DNA of 15,540 nt from NCBI GenBank assembly GCA_002371755.1, contig DFGM01000017.1:1-15540 (forward strand), written 5' to 3'. Below, piece by piece: positions 7,379-15,148 of this stretch (position 1 is the first letter of the stretch; each line of letters opens with the position of its first letter). The DNA comes from Verrucomicrobia bacterium UBA3750. GTDB taxonomy: Bacteria > Verrucomicrobiota > Kiritimatiellia > RFP12 > UBA1067. A program made the position numbers and the translations under genes. The notes beneath the pieces are model-generated. The model had not been told where the DNA came from. It did not search any database and saw nothing but the letters and a program-made list of their open reading frames with translations.

Positions 7379-8382
7379 AAAAGGCATTGATTACCGGAAT
7401 TACCGGACAAGACGGCAGCTATCTCACCGAACTGCTTCTTTCCAAAGGATACGAAGTGCACGGCCTCATACGCCGCGCTTCGACGTTCAACACCGGGCGC
7501 ATAGACCATCTCTATCAAGATCCGCACGTCAACGGCCGCACGCTCTTCCTGCATTACGGCGACTTGGGCGACGGGCCAAACCTCGTGCGTCTCGTCTACG
7601 AGATACAGCCTGATGAAATCTACAATCTCGCCGCGCAGAGCCATGTGCGTGTGTCGTTCGATTCGCCCGAATTCACCGGCGATGTGGACGCGCTAGGCGC
7701 GATGAGGCTGCTGGAGGCGATACGCCTTACGGGCAGAGCTTCCAAGACGAAGTTCTACCAGGCCTCCACCTCGGAACTCTTCGGCCTCGTGCAGGAAGTG
7801 CCACAGAAGGAGACGACTCCGTTCTATCCCCGCTCCCCGTATGCGGTTGCAAAGCTTTACGCATACTGGGCGTGCCGCAACTACCGCGAGGCGTATGGCA
7901 TTTTCGCCTCCAACGGCATTCTCTTCAACCACGAATCGCCCCGCCGCGGCGAGACGTTCGTGACGCGCAAGATAACCCGCGCCGTGGGTCGCATCAAGGT
8001 GGGGCTGCAAGACAAGCTCTACATGGGCAACATCGAATCCCTTCGCGACTGGGGATATGCGGCGGATTATGTCGAGGGCATGTGGCGAATCCTCCAGCAC
8101 GACAAACCCGAAGACTTCGTTCTTGCCACCGGCGAGATGCACAGCGTCCGCGAGTTTCTGGAGCTTGCCTTCGGCATGGTCGGGCTCGATTGGCGGAAAT
8201 ATGTCGAATACGATGCGCGCTATATGCGTCCGACGGAAGTCGACCAGCTTCTCGGCGACGCGACGAAGGCGAAACGCGAACTCGGATGGGAGCCGAAAGT
8301 GAAGTTCCGCGACCTCGTGAAACTCATGGTTGATGCCGACCTCGCTCTCGCCGAAAAGGAATTGCGCTATGCCAAGGCCTGA
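7375..8382 (+). CDS. gmd: GDP-mannose 4,6-dehydratase
   Basis: This enzyme converts GDP-mannose to GDP-4-keto-6-deoxymannose, the first step towards GDP-L-fucose. It is a 335-residue extended short-chain dehydrogenase. The NADP-binding loop is GITGQDGSYL (8-17). The catalytic residues Thr132, Glu134, Tyr156 and Lys160 sit in STSELFG and YPRSPYAVAK and match the E. coli enzyme numbering. Other family marks are NLAAQSHV (84-91), FNHESPRRGETFVTRK and RDWGYAADYVEGMW. The start overlaps the preceding TGA by ATGA and has AAGGGG upstream. The final 14 bp overlap fcl, which carries out the next step, so the two are coupled. Confidence 0.97.
   Translation: MKKALITGITGQDGSYLTELLLSKGYEVHGLIRRASTFNTGRIDHLYQDPHVNGRTLFLHYGDLGDGPNLVRLVYEIQPDEIYNLAAQSHVRVSFDSPEFTGDVDALGAMRLLEAIRLTGRASKTKFYQASTSELFGLVQEVPQKETTPFYPRSPYAVAKLYAYWACRNYREAYGIFASNGILFNHESPRRGETFVTRKITRAVGRIKVGLQDKLYMGNIESLRDWGYAADYVEGMWRILQHDKPEDFVLATGEMHSVREFLELAFGMVGLDWRKYVEYDARYMRPTEVDQLLGDATKAKRELGWEPKVKFRDLVKLMVDADLALAEKELRYAKA
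8356..8360 (+). promoter_or_regulatory. Ribosome binding site of fcl
   Basis: AAGGA lies 8 nt before the ATG at 8369. This decides the fcl start against an in-frame ATG at 8330, whose 13 extra residues do not belong to the family fold. Confidence 0.8.
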
Positions 8383-9307
8383 TGCGAAAATATATGTAGC
8401 CGGGCACCGCGGCATGGTTGGTGCGGCGGTAGTGCGCGCCTTGGAGAAGGCCGGCTGCACCAATATCGTCACGCGCACCCACAAGGAGCTCGATCTCACC
8501 GATTCCGCCGCCGTCAGAGCCTTCTACGAGAAGGAAAAGCCGGAAATCGCCGTCATTGCGGCAGCCCGCGTGGGCGGCATCGGCGCCAATTCCGCGGCGA
8601 ACTCGCTCTTCCTCTACGAGAACGAGATGATTGCCATGAACACGATTTGGCAGGCGGCTGAAGCGGGTGTGAAGCGCCTCCTCTTCCTCGGCTCCACCTG
8701 CATATATCCGCGCATGGCTCCGCAACCCATCCCGGAAACGGCTCTCCTAACGAGCGAACTCGAAAAGACGAACGAAGGCTACGCCCTCGCCAAGATTTCG
8801 GGCCTCAAGCTCTGCGAGTTCCTGCGCCGCGAAAAGGGGCTTCTGTTCCACTCCCTCATGCCGACCAACCTCTACGGGCCGGGCGACAACTACGACATCG
8901 TCCATGGGCATGTCCTGCCCACCCTCATACGCAAGTTCGAGACGATGAAGGATGTTGTGCCTCTCTGGGGCACGGGTTCGGCCATACGCGAGTTCCTCCA
9001 TGTAGACGACCTTGCCGCAGCATGCATCTTCGCTCTCGACCTCGAAAATCCGCCTGACTTGATGAACGTGGGCTCCGGCGAGGAAGTGACTATACGGGAA
9101 CTCGCCGAAGCCGTGAAGAAAGCGACCGGCTCCACAGCCCGGATAGAGTGGGATTCCACGAAACCGGACGGCACCCCGAGAAAGCTTTGCGACACCTCGC
9201 TCATACGTTCGCTCGGATGGAAGAGCAGCATATCGCTCGAGGAAGGTCTCGCAATGACGGTTGCATCCTACCGTGCGGAACTTGCCGCAGGCACGATAAG
9301 GCTCTAG
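8369..9307 (+). CDS. fcl: GDP-L-fucose synthase
   Basis: This enzyme epimerises and reduces GDP-4-keto-6-deoxymannose to GDP-L-fucose with NADPH. It has 312 residues, slightly shorter than E. coli Fcl. Near the N-terminus AGHRGMVG (11-18) binds NADP. Ser109 and Cys111 in GSTCIYP, Tyr138 and Lys142 in YALAK, and His181 in VHGHVLPTLIRKF correspond to the E. coli catalytic residues with an offset of 2. AARVGGIGANS (65-75) and PTNLYGPGDNYD (165-176) are further hallmarks. It is paired with gmd by a 14-bp overlap. Its TAG stop is in frame with the following PKS-like gene, with only two codons between the stop and that gene's GTG. The product probably feeds fucosylation of capsule, O-antigen or exopolysaccharide. 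Confidence 0.97.
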   Translation: MPRPDAKIYVAGHRGMVGAAVVRALEKAGCTNIVTRTHKELDLTDSAAVRAFYEKEKPEIAVIAAARVGGIGANSAANSLFLYENEMIAMNTIWQAAEAGVKRLLFLGSTCIYPRMAPQPIPETALLTSELEKTNEGYALAKISGLKLCEFLRREKGLLFHSLMPTNLYGPGDNYDIVHGHVLPTLIRKFETMKDVVPLWGTGSAIREFLHVDDLAAACIFALDLENPPDLMNVGSGEEVTIRELAEAVKKATGSTARIEWDSTKPDGTPRKLCDTSLIRSLGWKSSISLEEGLAMTVASYRAELAAGTIRL

Positions 9308-9313
9308 CGTAAA

Positions 9314-12300
9314 GTGGCGGTGGAGGCGATAGATCCGGCAGCGACGGAACTCGTGGCGGTTTCGGCCGCCGACGATGACTCCCTGATTGCCGCCATCGGA
9401 GAGCTTTCGGGCTTTCTCGATCGCGTGCGAGACGTCCAGCTTGCCGACATCGCCTACACTTGTTCGCTGGTGCGAGGACCTGTGCATCTCGCCGTCATCG
9501 CCTCCAGCGTAGCCGATTTGCGCTCGCGCCTGAACTCGGCGCGCGATAGAATCCTCTCCGGAGCCTCCAGGCTCAGAGACAAGAGCGGCACGTACTATTC
9601 GCGTTCGCGCCTTCTCGGCGGCGAAAACGGCGGCAAACTCGCCTTCATATATCCGGGCGTGGCATCTTTCTACCCGGATATGCTCCGCGACTTGACGGTG
9701 CGCTTCGCCCAGTGCCGCTCCGCTTTCGACGAGCTCGAGGAGGCGATGAAGGACAATGCGGAATTCACGCCTTCCAACTTCATCTATCCGCCGGCTTCCT
9801 ACTACCGCCACGATGCCGACATCTTTTCCTCCGGCGCCTACGCCCAGGCGCTTGTATCGGTCTATTCCGCGAGCGCCGCGATTTCGCGCCTCCTTTCCGG
9901 TTTCGGACTGGAGCCGGACGGCGTGGTCGGATGCGCGGGAGGCGACCTTGCCGCCGTGATGAAGTCCGGGGCGGCGGGTGCGCCAACCCGCAACGAGCGT
10001 GTGGCCGCCTTGCGGGAAATCTACAGGATCGTAGATAAAGCCGTATCGCATGGCGGACTCGAGAAAGCGGTGATGCTCTCTATCTTCCTCAGAAAGCCGG
10101 ACGAGGCGGATGCAATAATCGCCAAAATGCCAAAGGGCAGGATTTCACTCGCACTCGATTATTCGCCGTGCAGGAAAGTGTATGCGATAGATCCCGGCTA
10201 CGAGGAAACTGCCATCAAGGCGTTCACGGACGCAGGCATACGCACGATGCGCCTTTTGCCGGACAGACCTTTCAACACGCCGAAGTGTTCGCAGATTGTC
10301 TCGCCCATAAAGAGGTTCACCGAGGGGTGGATGAAGTTCCCCGCCGTCCGTGAAGTATATTCGTGCGGGCTCGCCGGCAAGCTTTCATCGAAAGTGCGCC
10401 ACATGCGAAGCGAGACGGCCGAGCGTTGGGCAAAGCCCGTGCGCTTCCCCGAAACCATTCTCAAGATGCACGAGGACGGGTATCGTGTCTTTCTGGAAGT
10501 CGGCCCGCGCGGCATGATGACAAGCGCCGTGGAGGATATTCTCAAAGGCAAAGACTTCGCCGCCATCGCCACCAACTCCATCCACAGGCGCGGCATTTTG
10601 CAGCTCCAGCATGCGCTCGCCCAGCTCCTCGCAAACGGAGCCGACATCGATATCTCGCCCCTCTTCGCCTCACGCGGCGTGAAACGCCTCGATTTCTCCG
10701 CCGCCATCTCCATGGAAGTGCGCAAAGACGCGGAAATGCGCCTCGCCAGAACATTCCCGAAGCTCACCCTTCTCGGCAGCGAAACGCGCCTTGCCGCGGC
10801 CAGCTGCATGGTCGAACCGAAGGGGAGAGGAGCGAAAGCCGCAGAACGCAAAGCCGCCATCCAGAAGGAGGCGTTGCGCCAGCGCCAGTTCGATTCCGGC
10901 GCGATGCAACCCCTCATTTCCGATGCCGAGGAGACGGAATCAACCCCGGGCATTTCCTGCGAACTCGTCAAGGAGTTCAACATTTCCGAAGAACTCTTCA
11001 TAGGCGACTTCGCCATCGGCGCAAATCTATCCTATTCCGACCCCAATCTTAAGGGGCTCTTGCTTTTCGGGCTGAGCGTTGGCGCGGAAATCGCGGCGGA
11101 AGCCGCGATGCGCGTGATGCCCAATCGCAATCTTGCCGCGATCGAGGACTTCGTGTGCCGCAGGCGCGTGGCGTTCAAGGGCGGACGCCTCAAGCTCTAC
11201 ATCCGCGCCGAGAGAGTAGCCTCCAGCGAACCAGGAGCTGCCGCGATAAAAGTGAAGATACGCGATGACGCGCCCAATTCCGCATACACCTGGCCCGTGA
11301 TGGAAGCTACCGTCATGCTCACGCCTTCCGTCCCGCCGCCCCAGCCGGTCTCGGTGCAGCCGCTCTTCCGTCCGCGCAGGGTGCATTGGAGCGGGCGCGA
11401 AATCTATCCCGCGATGATTTCGTGCGGCGCGAGGCTGAGGGGCATTTCCTTTGCCGAAACGTGGGGCGAAGGAGGGCTCGACTATCGCGTCACCGTGCCT
11501 CCGCGCCGCGGCGCCGTGGCCGCTTCAAACTATCCGGTATGGGCGCTGAATCCGCTGCTCTTGGCGGCAATCACCTCCGGCTTCCAGCTTTGGCGTTCGC
11601 AGGAACGCTTCCCGGGCGCCTTCTCCATACCGTTCCGCATGCGCAGGATGGACGTGCTGGGCGCACTCCCCAAAGAAGGCGCCGAGCTCAACTGCTACCT
11701 TCGCCTCACCGGCGTCACGCCGCAAAGCCAGCTCTGCGACATCACCGTGACCAGCGGCGACGGCAATGTGGTCTTCGCCATCTCCGGCTGGGAAGAGCAG
11801 GCCGAACGCGTCCCGAAAGAATACTGCCAGCTCATCCTCCAGCCCTCGAACGCGTTCCTCACCGAGTCCCTTTCCCAGGAGGCGATAGGCAATCCCGCAA
11901 CGGATGTCGCCACCGCCTTCATCACGGACATCCCCTACAACCTCTTCGAACGCAACGAATCCCTGTGGCTCAAAATCATGAGCCATGCCATATTGTGCGA
12001 CGCAGAGCGCAAGACAATCGCCGCGATGAAGGGGTCCGTCGCACGCCGCACCGAATGGATGATCGGCCGCCTCGCCGCCAAAGAAGCCGTGCGACGCTTT
12101 TTGAAGACTTTCTATCAAGCCAGGTGGAGCGACGCCGACGTGCAAATCTGCCCCAACCCGGACGGCAAGCCAATCGCCATCGGCGACTGGAGAAGCTTCC
12201 TCAACACGCAAATCGACATCGCAATCGCCCATACGGCCCAGTTCGTGGTGGCGATTGCCGCCGCCAACGCAAGAGTCGGGGTGGATGTCGAATCCGTCAT

Positions 12301-12637
12301 GCGCGACCTCTCGGAGGAGTTTGCAAACGGCGTGTTCACCGCCGACGAACTGGAACTCGCAGCCCAAAGCTCCAACGCCTCCCAGGCCTTTATACGCTTC
12401 TGGTGCGCGAAGGAAGCCGTTTCCAAGGCTCTCGGCACCGGCATACGCTATTCCCCGAAGGAACTGATTGTAACCGACTACAATTCTGCCACCGGACGCA
12501 TCGTCGCTCGCCTCGAAGGCGGCTGGGTGGAAGCCTTCAAGTCTTTCAAGGGACGCGACATCGAAGTCTCCTCCCGCGTGATGCGCGACCACGCCCTCGC
12601 TTTCTGCTTCATACCCTCTTCCATGTTCAATGAATGA
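9314..12637 (+). CDS. Degenerate AT-DH polyketide-synthase-like protein with C-terminal phosphopantetheinyl transferase
   Basis: This 1107-residue protein has the parts of an iterative type I PKS in an unusual set. Residues about 10-85 resemble the linker that normally follows a ketosynthase (VAVSAADDDSL, LADIAYT). Residues about 108-450 are acyltransferase-like (AFIYPGVASFY to FLEVGPRGMM and GADIDISPL). The GHSxG nucleophile motif reads GCAGG (206-210), so Ser is Ala208, and the catalytic His appears as Asn321 in PFNTP. Residues about 550-830 resemble the double-hotdog dehydratase of enediyne/PUFA synthases. Its HxxxG His appears as Phe566 (DFAIG) and the second-half Asp as Ala751 (NPLLLAA). 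Residues about 870-1107 are an Sfp-type PPTase with EWMIGRLAAKEAVR (914-927), VGVDVE (988-993) and WCAKEAVSKALG (1030-1041), apparently intact. No KS, KR or ACP (DSL motif) is visible. The start is GTG with only a distant AAGG, so it is uncertain. The product may modify carrier proteins or act as a scaffold. Confidence 0.85.
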   Translation: MAVEAIDPAATELVAVSAADDDSLIAAIGELSGFLDRVRDVQLADIAYTCSLVRGPVHLAVIASSVADLRSRLNSARDRILSGASRLRDKSGTYYSRSRLLGGENGGKLAFIYPGVASFYPDMLRDLTVRFAQCRSAFDELEEAMKDNAEFTPSNFIYPPASYYRHDADIFSSGAYAQALVSVYSASAAISRLLSGFGLEPDGVVGCAGGDLAAVMKSGAAGAPTRNERVAALREIYRIVDKAVSHGGLEKAVMLSIFLRKPDEADAIIAKMPKGRISLALDYSPCRKVYAIDPGYEETAIKAFTDAGIRTMRLLPDRPFNTPKCSQIVSPIKRFTEGWMKFPAVREVYSCGLAGKLSSKVRHMRSETAERWAKPVRFPETILKMHEDGYRVFLEVGPRGMMTSAVEDILKGKDFAAIATNSIHRRGILQLQHALAQLLANGADIDISPLFASRGVKRLDFSAAISMEVRKDAEMRLARTFPKLTLLGSETRLAAASCMVEPKGRGAKAAERKAAIQKEALRQRQFDSGAMQPLISDAEETESTPGISCELVKEFNISEELFIGDFAIGANLSYSDPNLKGLLLFGLSVGAEIAAEAAMRVMPNRNLAAIEDFVCRRRVAFKGGRLKLYIRAERVASSEPGAAAIKVKIRDDAPNSAYTWPVMEATVMLTPSVPPPQPVSVQPLFRPRRVHWSGREIYPAMISCGARLRGISFAETWGEGGLDYRVTVPPRRGAVAASNYPVWALNPLLLAAITSGFQLWRSQERFPGAFSIPFRMRRMDVLGALPKEGAELNCYLRLTGVTPQSQLCDITVTSGDGNVVFAISGWEEQAERVPKEYCQLILQPSNAFLTESLSQEAIGNPATDVATAFITDIPYNLFERNESLWLKIMSHAILCDAERKTIAAMKGSVARRTEWMIGRLAAKEAVRRFLKTFYQARWSDADVQICPNPDGKPIAIGDWRSFLNTQIDIAIAHTAQFVVAIAAANARVGVDVESVMRDLSEEFANGVFTADELELAAQSSNASQAFIRFWCAKEAVSKALGTGIRYSPKELIVTDYNSATGRIVARLEGGWVEAFKSFKGRDIEVSSRVMRDHALAFCFIPSSMFNE

Positions 12638-13532
12638 CTTTCCCGTATATGCGTGCGAATATTCGCGCAAGCTTGCGAACACATCGAAGCGTTTCGCCCT
12701 CCAGGTCTACGACCCGCCGGAAGATTTAGGCGCACCTTCCATCTCGGAGACGGACGAAAAACTTAGCCCCGACCCTTTCGGCGAACTTTCCCGCGACGGC
12801 TCTCTCCCCAAGGGACTCGTCCGGCGCTTCACCGACCGCGTCCTGATCATGACGGCAGAACAATGTTTCATGGCCTGCCGCCACTGCACTAGACGCGGCA
12901 TCCTCGGCAAGGCGGAAATAGTCCGTACCGATGAAGAACTTTTCGCCTGCCGCCAATATGTGGCAGACAATCCAGAGATTCGCGACGTCCTTCTTTCCGG
13001 CGGCGACATACTGACGCTGGATGACGAACGGGTGATGCGGTTCGTTGATGCCTTCACCTCCCTGGAACAAATCGACATCGTGCGCGTTTGCACCCGCGCC
13101 CCATGCACGAATCCCGCCCGCATCACCCCGGAACTGGCGAAGGCGCTTGGCTCTTCCGGCAAAGTGTGGGTGAATACGCAGTTCAATTGCGCAGACGAAG
13201 TTACGCCCGAGGCGAGCAATGCCGCAAAGCTCCTTGTGGAGGCCGGCATACCCGTAAGCTGCCAGACCGTTCTGCTCAAAGGAGTGAACGATTCGACCGA
13301 CGAGATGCTGAAACTTTTCCGCGCCCTCGGCAGAGCCAGGATAAGGCCGTATTACGTCTTTGTGTGCGACCCGGTATCCGGCACCGAACGCTTCCGCGTG
13401 GATGCCGCCACGGCATGCCGGATCGAGCGCGAATGCGCCGAAGCGATAGGCGGGCTTTCCATGCCGCGGTTCGTAGCCGATTTGCCTAACGCCAAGCGCA
13501 AAACCCCAGTATCCGAACTTTGCACCACATGA
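12630..13532 (+). CDS. KamA-family radical SAM protein (lysine 2,3-aminomutase / EpmB-like)
   Basis: This 300-residue radical SAM, PLP-dependent aminomutase-like protein has cysteines 79, 83 and 86 in CFMACRHC, the family's Cx3Cx2C cluster motif. DPFGE (48-52), VRRFTDRVL and SGGDILTL (123-130) match the KamA family. Arg88, Asp247 (VCDPVSG) and Asp284 (VADLP) fall where lysine 2,3-aminomutase binds lysine, and Lys291 in RKTPV falls at the PLP lysine. This favours L-lysine as substrate over glutamate. It is much shorter than clostridial KamA (about 416 residues) and ends like EpmB, the EF-P beta-lysylation enzyme, just after the PLP lysine. No efp, epmA or beta-lysine acetyltransferase is in the window, so the role is open. 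It overlaps the PPTase gene by 8 bp and aroKA by 4 bp. No Shine-Dalgarno sequence is seen. Confidence 0.85.
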   Translation: MNDFPVYACEYSRKLANTSKRFALQVYDPPEDLGAPSISETDEKLSPDPFGELSRDGSLPKGLVRRFTDRVLIMTAEQCFMACRHCTRRGILGKAEIVRTDEELFACRQYVADNPEIRDVLLSGGDILTLDDERVMRFVDAFTSLEQIDIVRVCTRAPCTNPARITPELAKALGSSGKVWVNTQFNCADEVTPEASNAAKLLVEAGIPVSCQTVLLKGVNDSTDEMLKLFRALGRARIRPYYVFVCDPVSGTERFRVDAATACRIERECAEAIGGLSMPRFVADLPNAKRKTPVSELCTT

Positions 13533-15043
13533 AACGACTCTACCTGTACGGTCCTCCAGCCAGCGGAAAATCAACTCTTGCGCGCACGCTTTCGCGCAAA
13601 TACTCTCTGCCGTATGCGGATCTGGACGATGTCATCACGAAAGAATCCGGCATGCCGATACCGCGCATCTTCGCGGACAAAGGCGAAGCCGCTTTCAGGA
13701 AGATGGAAAGCGAGGCGTTGCGATGCGTCGAAGCTCCCATCGTGGCTCTGGGCGGTGGCACGCTGCTGGACGCGCAAAACCGCGCCTTTGCCGAAAATAA
13801 CGGCTTCGTCGCCGTCATTGACGCCGATCCCGACGCAATCGCGCGCCGCATAGAAGCATCCTCCGGCACGCGCCCCCTCGGCAATAAACTGAAAGAACGA
13901 GCCGCCCACTACGCAAGCTTCCCGCATCACATTGGAGAAGATACGCGCATCATATTCCCTTGCCGGCTGGAAGGAACGGTGAAAGTTCCCGCTTCAAAAA
14001 GCCATCTCCACCGCCTTCTGACGGCGAGATTTCTGGCTGGAGAGCCGCTTTCTTCCTTATTAAGCGCAAGTGAGGACGAATGCGAGGATATTATCGCCAC
14101 GCGGCGCTGCCTCGCGGCAATCGGCGAAGCCGTGAAGAATGGAGCGCACGAGGCGGTTCTCGATTGCGGCGAAAGCGGCTCAACGCTGCGTTTTCTGGCT
14201 CCTGTCGCCGCGGCGCTTGGGCTTAAAGCGTCGTTTATACGTCGCGGAAGGCTTGCCGAAAGGCCAATGATGGACTTCTCGCAGCTCAAAAGCGGCGTAA
14301 ACGAGCTTCCGGGCAACGTTTCTTCGCAATTTGCCACAGGGCTGCTCTTTGCCTTGCCTCTTCTAAAGGGCGACTCGGAAATCCGTTTCACCTCCCCGTT
14401 GCAGTCGCGCGGGTATGTAGATATGACGCTTGACGTGATTCGCGCGTTTGGTATCGTCGTGAAGGAAACGCCGCATGGGTTCGCAATCCCTGGCTCGCAG
14501 AAGTATGTCCTTCCCGCCGATTCTGCCGATCTTGAGCCGGAAGGCGACTGGAGCGCAGCGACATTCTGGCTTGCAGCGAATGCTTTGGGGCACGACATCA
14601 AGGTGGAAGGACTCAAAGCCCCGTCGCGTCAGCCGGATTCGACCGTCCCGGTGTCCCTTTCCTTAATTAAGGAAGGGAAGATGGTGGACGTCTCCGGCGC
14701 ACCCGATTCATACCCCGCCCTCGCCGTCGCTTGCCGGGCTATCGGCTCGAAGACGGTTTTCACCGGCACGGAGCGTCTGCGCCTGAAAGAATCGGATAGG
14801 CTCGCCGCCATGGAAGCGGTTTTCGCGTCTCCGACTGATGTCGACTCGCAAAACGACCACCGCATCGCCATGGCATCCGCCATTTTCGCGACGACCCTCG
14901 ATTCGCCTGTTCTCATCCACGGAGCGGGCTCGGTCGCAAAAAGCTACCCGGCCTTCTGGACCCATCTCGCCGCACTCTCCTCCGCGACAAAAAAGCCAAA
15001 AATACCCCCTTGCGCGGTAGCGGCGGAATATGGTATAATATAA
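13529..15043 (+). CDS. aroK-aroA: Shikimate kinase-EPSP synthase fusion
   Basis: This 504-residue protein joins shikimate-pathway steps 5 and 6. Residues 1-140 are shikimate kinase: Walker A GPPASGKS (8-15), DLDD (31-34), FRKMESEAL with Arg57 and Glu60, and GGG (75-77). The lid segment near TRPL is short. Residues about 147-485 are EPSP synthase: VPASKSHLHRLL (153-164), ESGSTLRF (215-222), RLAERPM (241-247), SSQFATGLLFALP (265-277), TERLRLKESDRL (414-425) and NDHRIAMA (442-449). The distance from RPM to SSQ is about 25 residues shorter than in E. coli AroA. The ATG at 13529 overlaps the preceding TGA as ATGA, so I prefer it to an in-frame TTG at 13520. The last codons run through the tRNA-Val promoter, giving the tail AAEYGII. 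The domain order, kinase first, is the reverse of eukaryotic AROM. Confidence 0.95.
   Translation: MKRLYLYGPPASGKSTLARTLSRKYSLPYADLDDVITKESGMPIPRIFADKGEAAFRKMESEALRCVEAPIVALGGGTLLDAQNRAFAENNGFVAVIDADPDAIARRIEASSGTRPLGNKLKERAAHYASFPHHIGEDTRIIFPCRLEGTVKVPASKSHLHRLLTARFLAGEPLSSLLSASEDECEDIIATRRCLAAIGEAVKNGAHEAVLDCGESGSTLRFLAPVAAALGLKASFIRRGRLAERPMMDFSQLKSGVNELPGNVSSQFATGLLFALPLLKGDSEIRFTSPLQSRGYVDMTLDVIRAFGIVVKETPHGFAIPGSQKYVLPADSADLEPEGDWSAATFWLAANALGHDIKVEGLKAPSRQPDSTVPVSLSLIKEGKMVDVSGAPDSYPALAVACRAIGSKTVFTGTERLRLKESDRLAAMEAVFASPTDVDSQNDHRIAMASAIFATTLDSPVLIHGAGSVAKSYPAFWTHLAALSSATKKPKIPPCAVAAEYGII
15010..15039 (+). promoter_or_regulatory. Promoter of tRNA-Val inside the aroK-aroA 3' end
   Basis: A partial -35 box TTGCGC (15010-15015) is separated by 18 bp from TATAAT (15034-15039), with an extended -10 TGG at 15031-15033. 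The -10 region matches the divergent promoters at 2313-2374 over 15 nt. The start site should be near 15046, 9 nt before the mature tRNA. The whole promoter lies within the last 35 bp of the aroK-aroA reading frame. Confidence 0.8.
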
Positions 15044-15054
15044 CCCACTTTTAC

Positions 15055-15131
15055 GGGCTATTAGCTCAGTTGGTTAGAGCGCTTCCTTGACATGGAAGAG
15101 GTCAGTGGTTCGAATCCACTATAGCCCACCA
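15055..15131 (+). tRNA. tRNA-Val (anticodon GAC)
   Basis: This 77-nt cloverleaf has the acceptor stem GGGCTAT/ATAGCCC (15055-15061 with 15121-15127), discriminator A15128 and an encoded CCA (15129-15131). The anticodon arm is CTTCC-TTGACAT-GGAAG, which puts the anticodon GAC at 15089-15091 and reads GUC and GUU valine codons. The T arm has GGTTCGAATCC. No terminator follows, and the aldolase gene starts 75 nt later, so the two may share a transcript. Confidence 0.97.
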
Positions 15132-15148
15132 GACGATTCGCTTTCAGG

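Noticed and set aside
9305..9307. Genetic-code change with TAG as sense
   Set aside because: argS ends in TAG exactly at its normal family C-terminus, and fcl is full length at its TAG, so TAG acts as a stop.
8747..10051. Long minus-strand open frame (434 codons) across fcl and the PKS-like gene
   Set aside because: It spans the junction of two well-supported plus-strand genes and has no recognisable domain; it is a shadow frame.
15087..15120. TTGACA inside the tRNA-Val anticodon arm as a -35 box for the aldolase gene
   Set aside because: No -10 box lies 15-19 bp downstream; the hexamer is simply the anticodon loop sequence.
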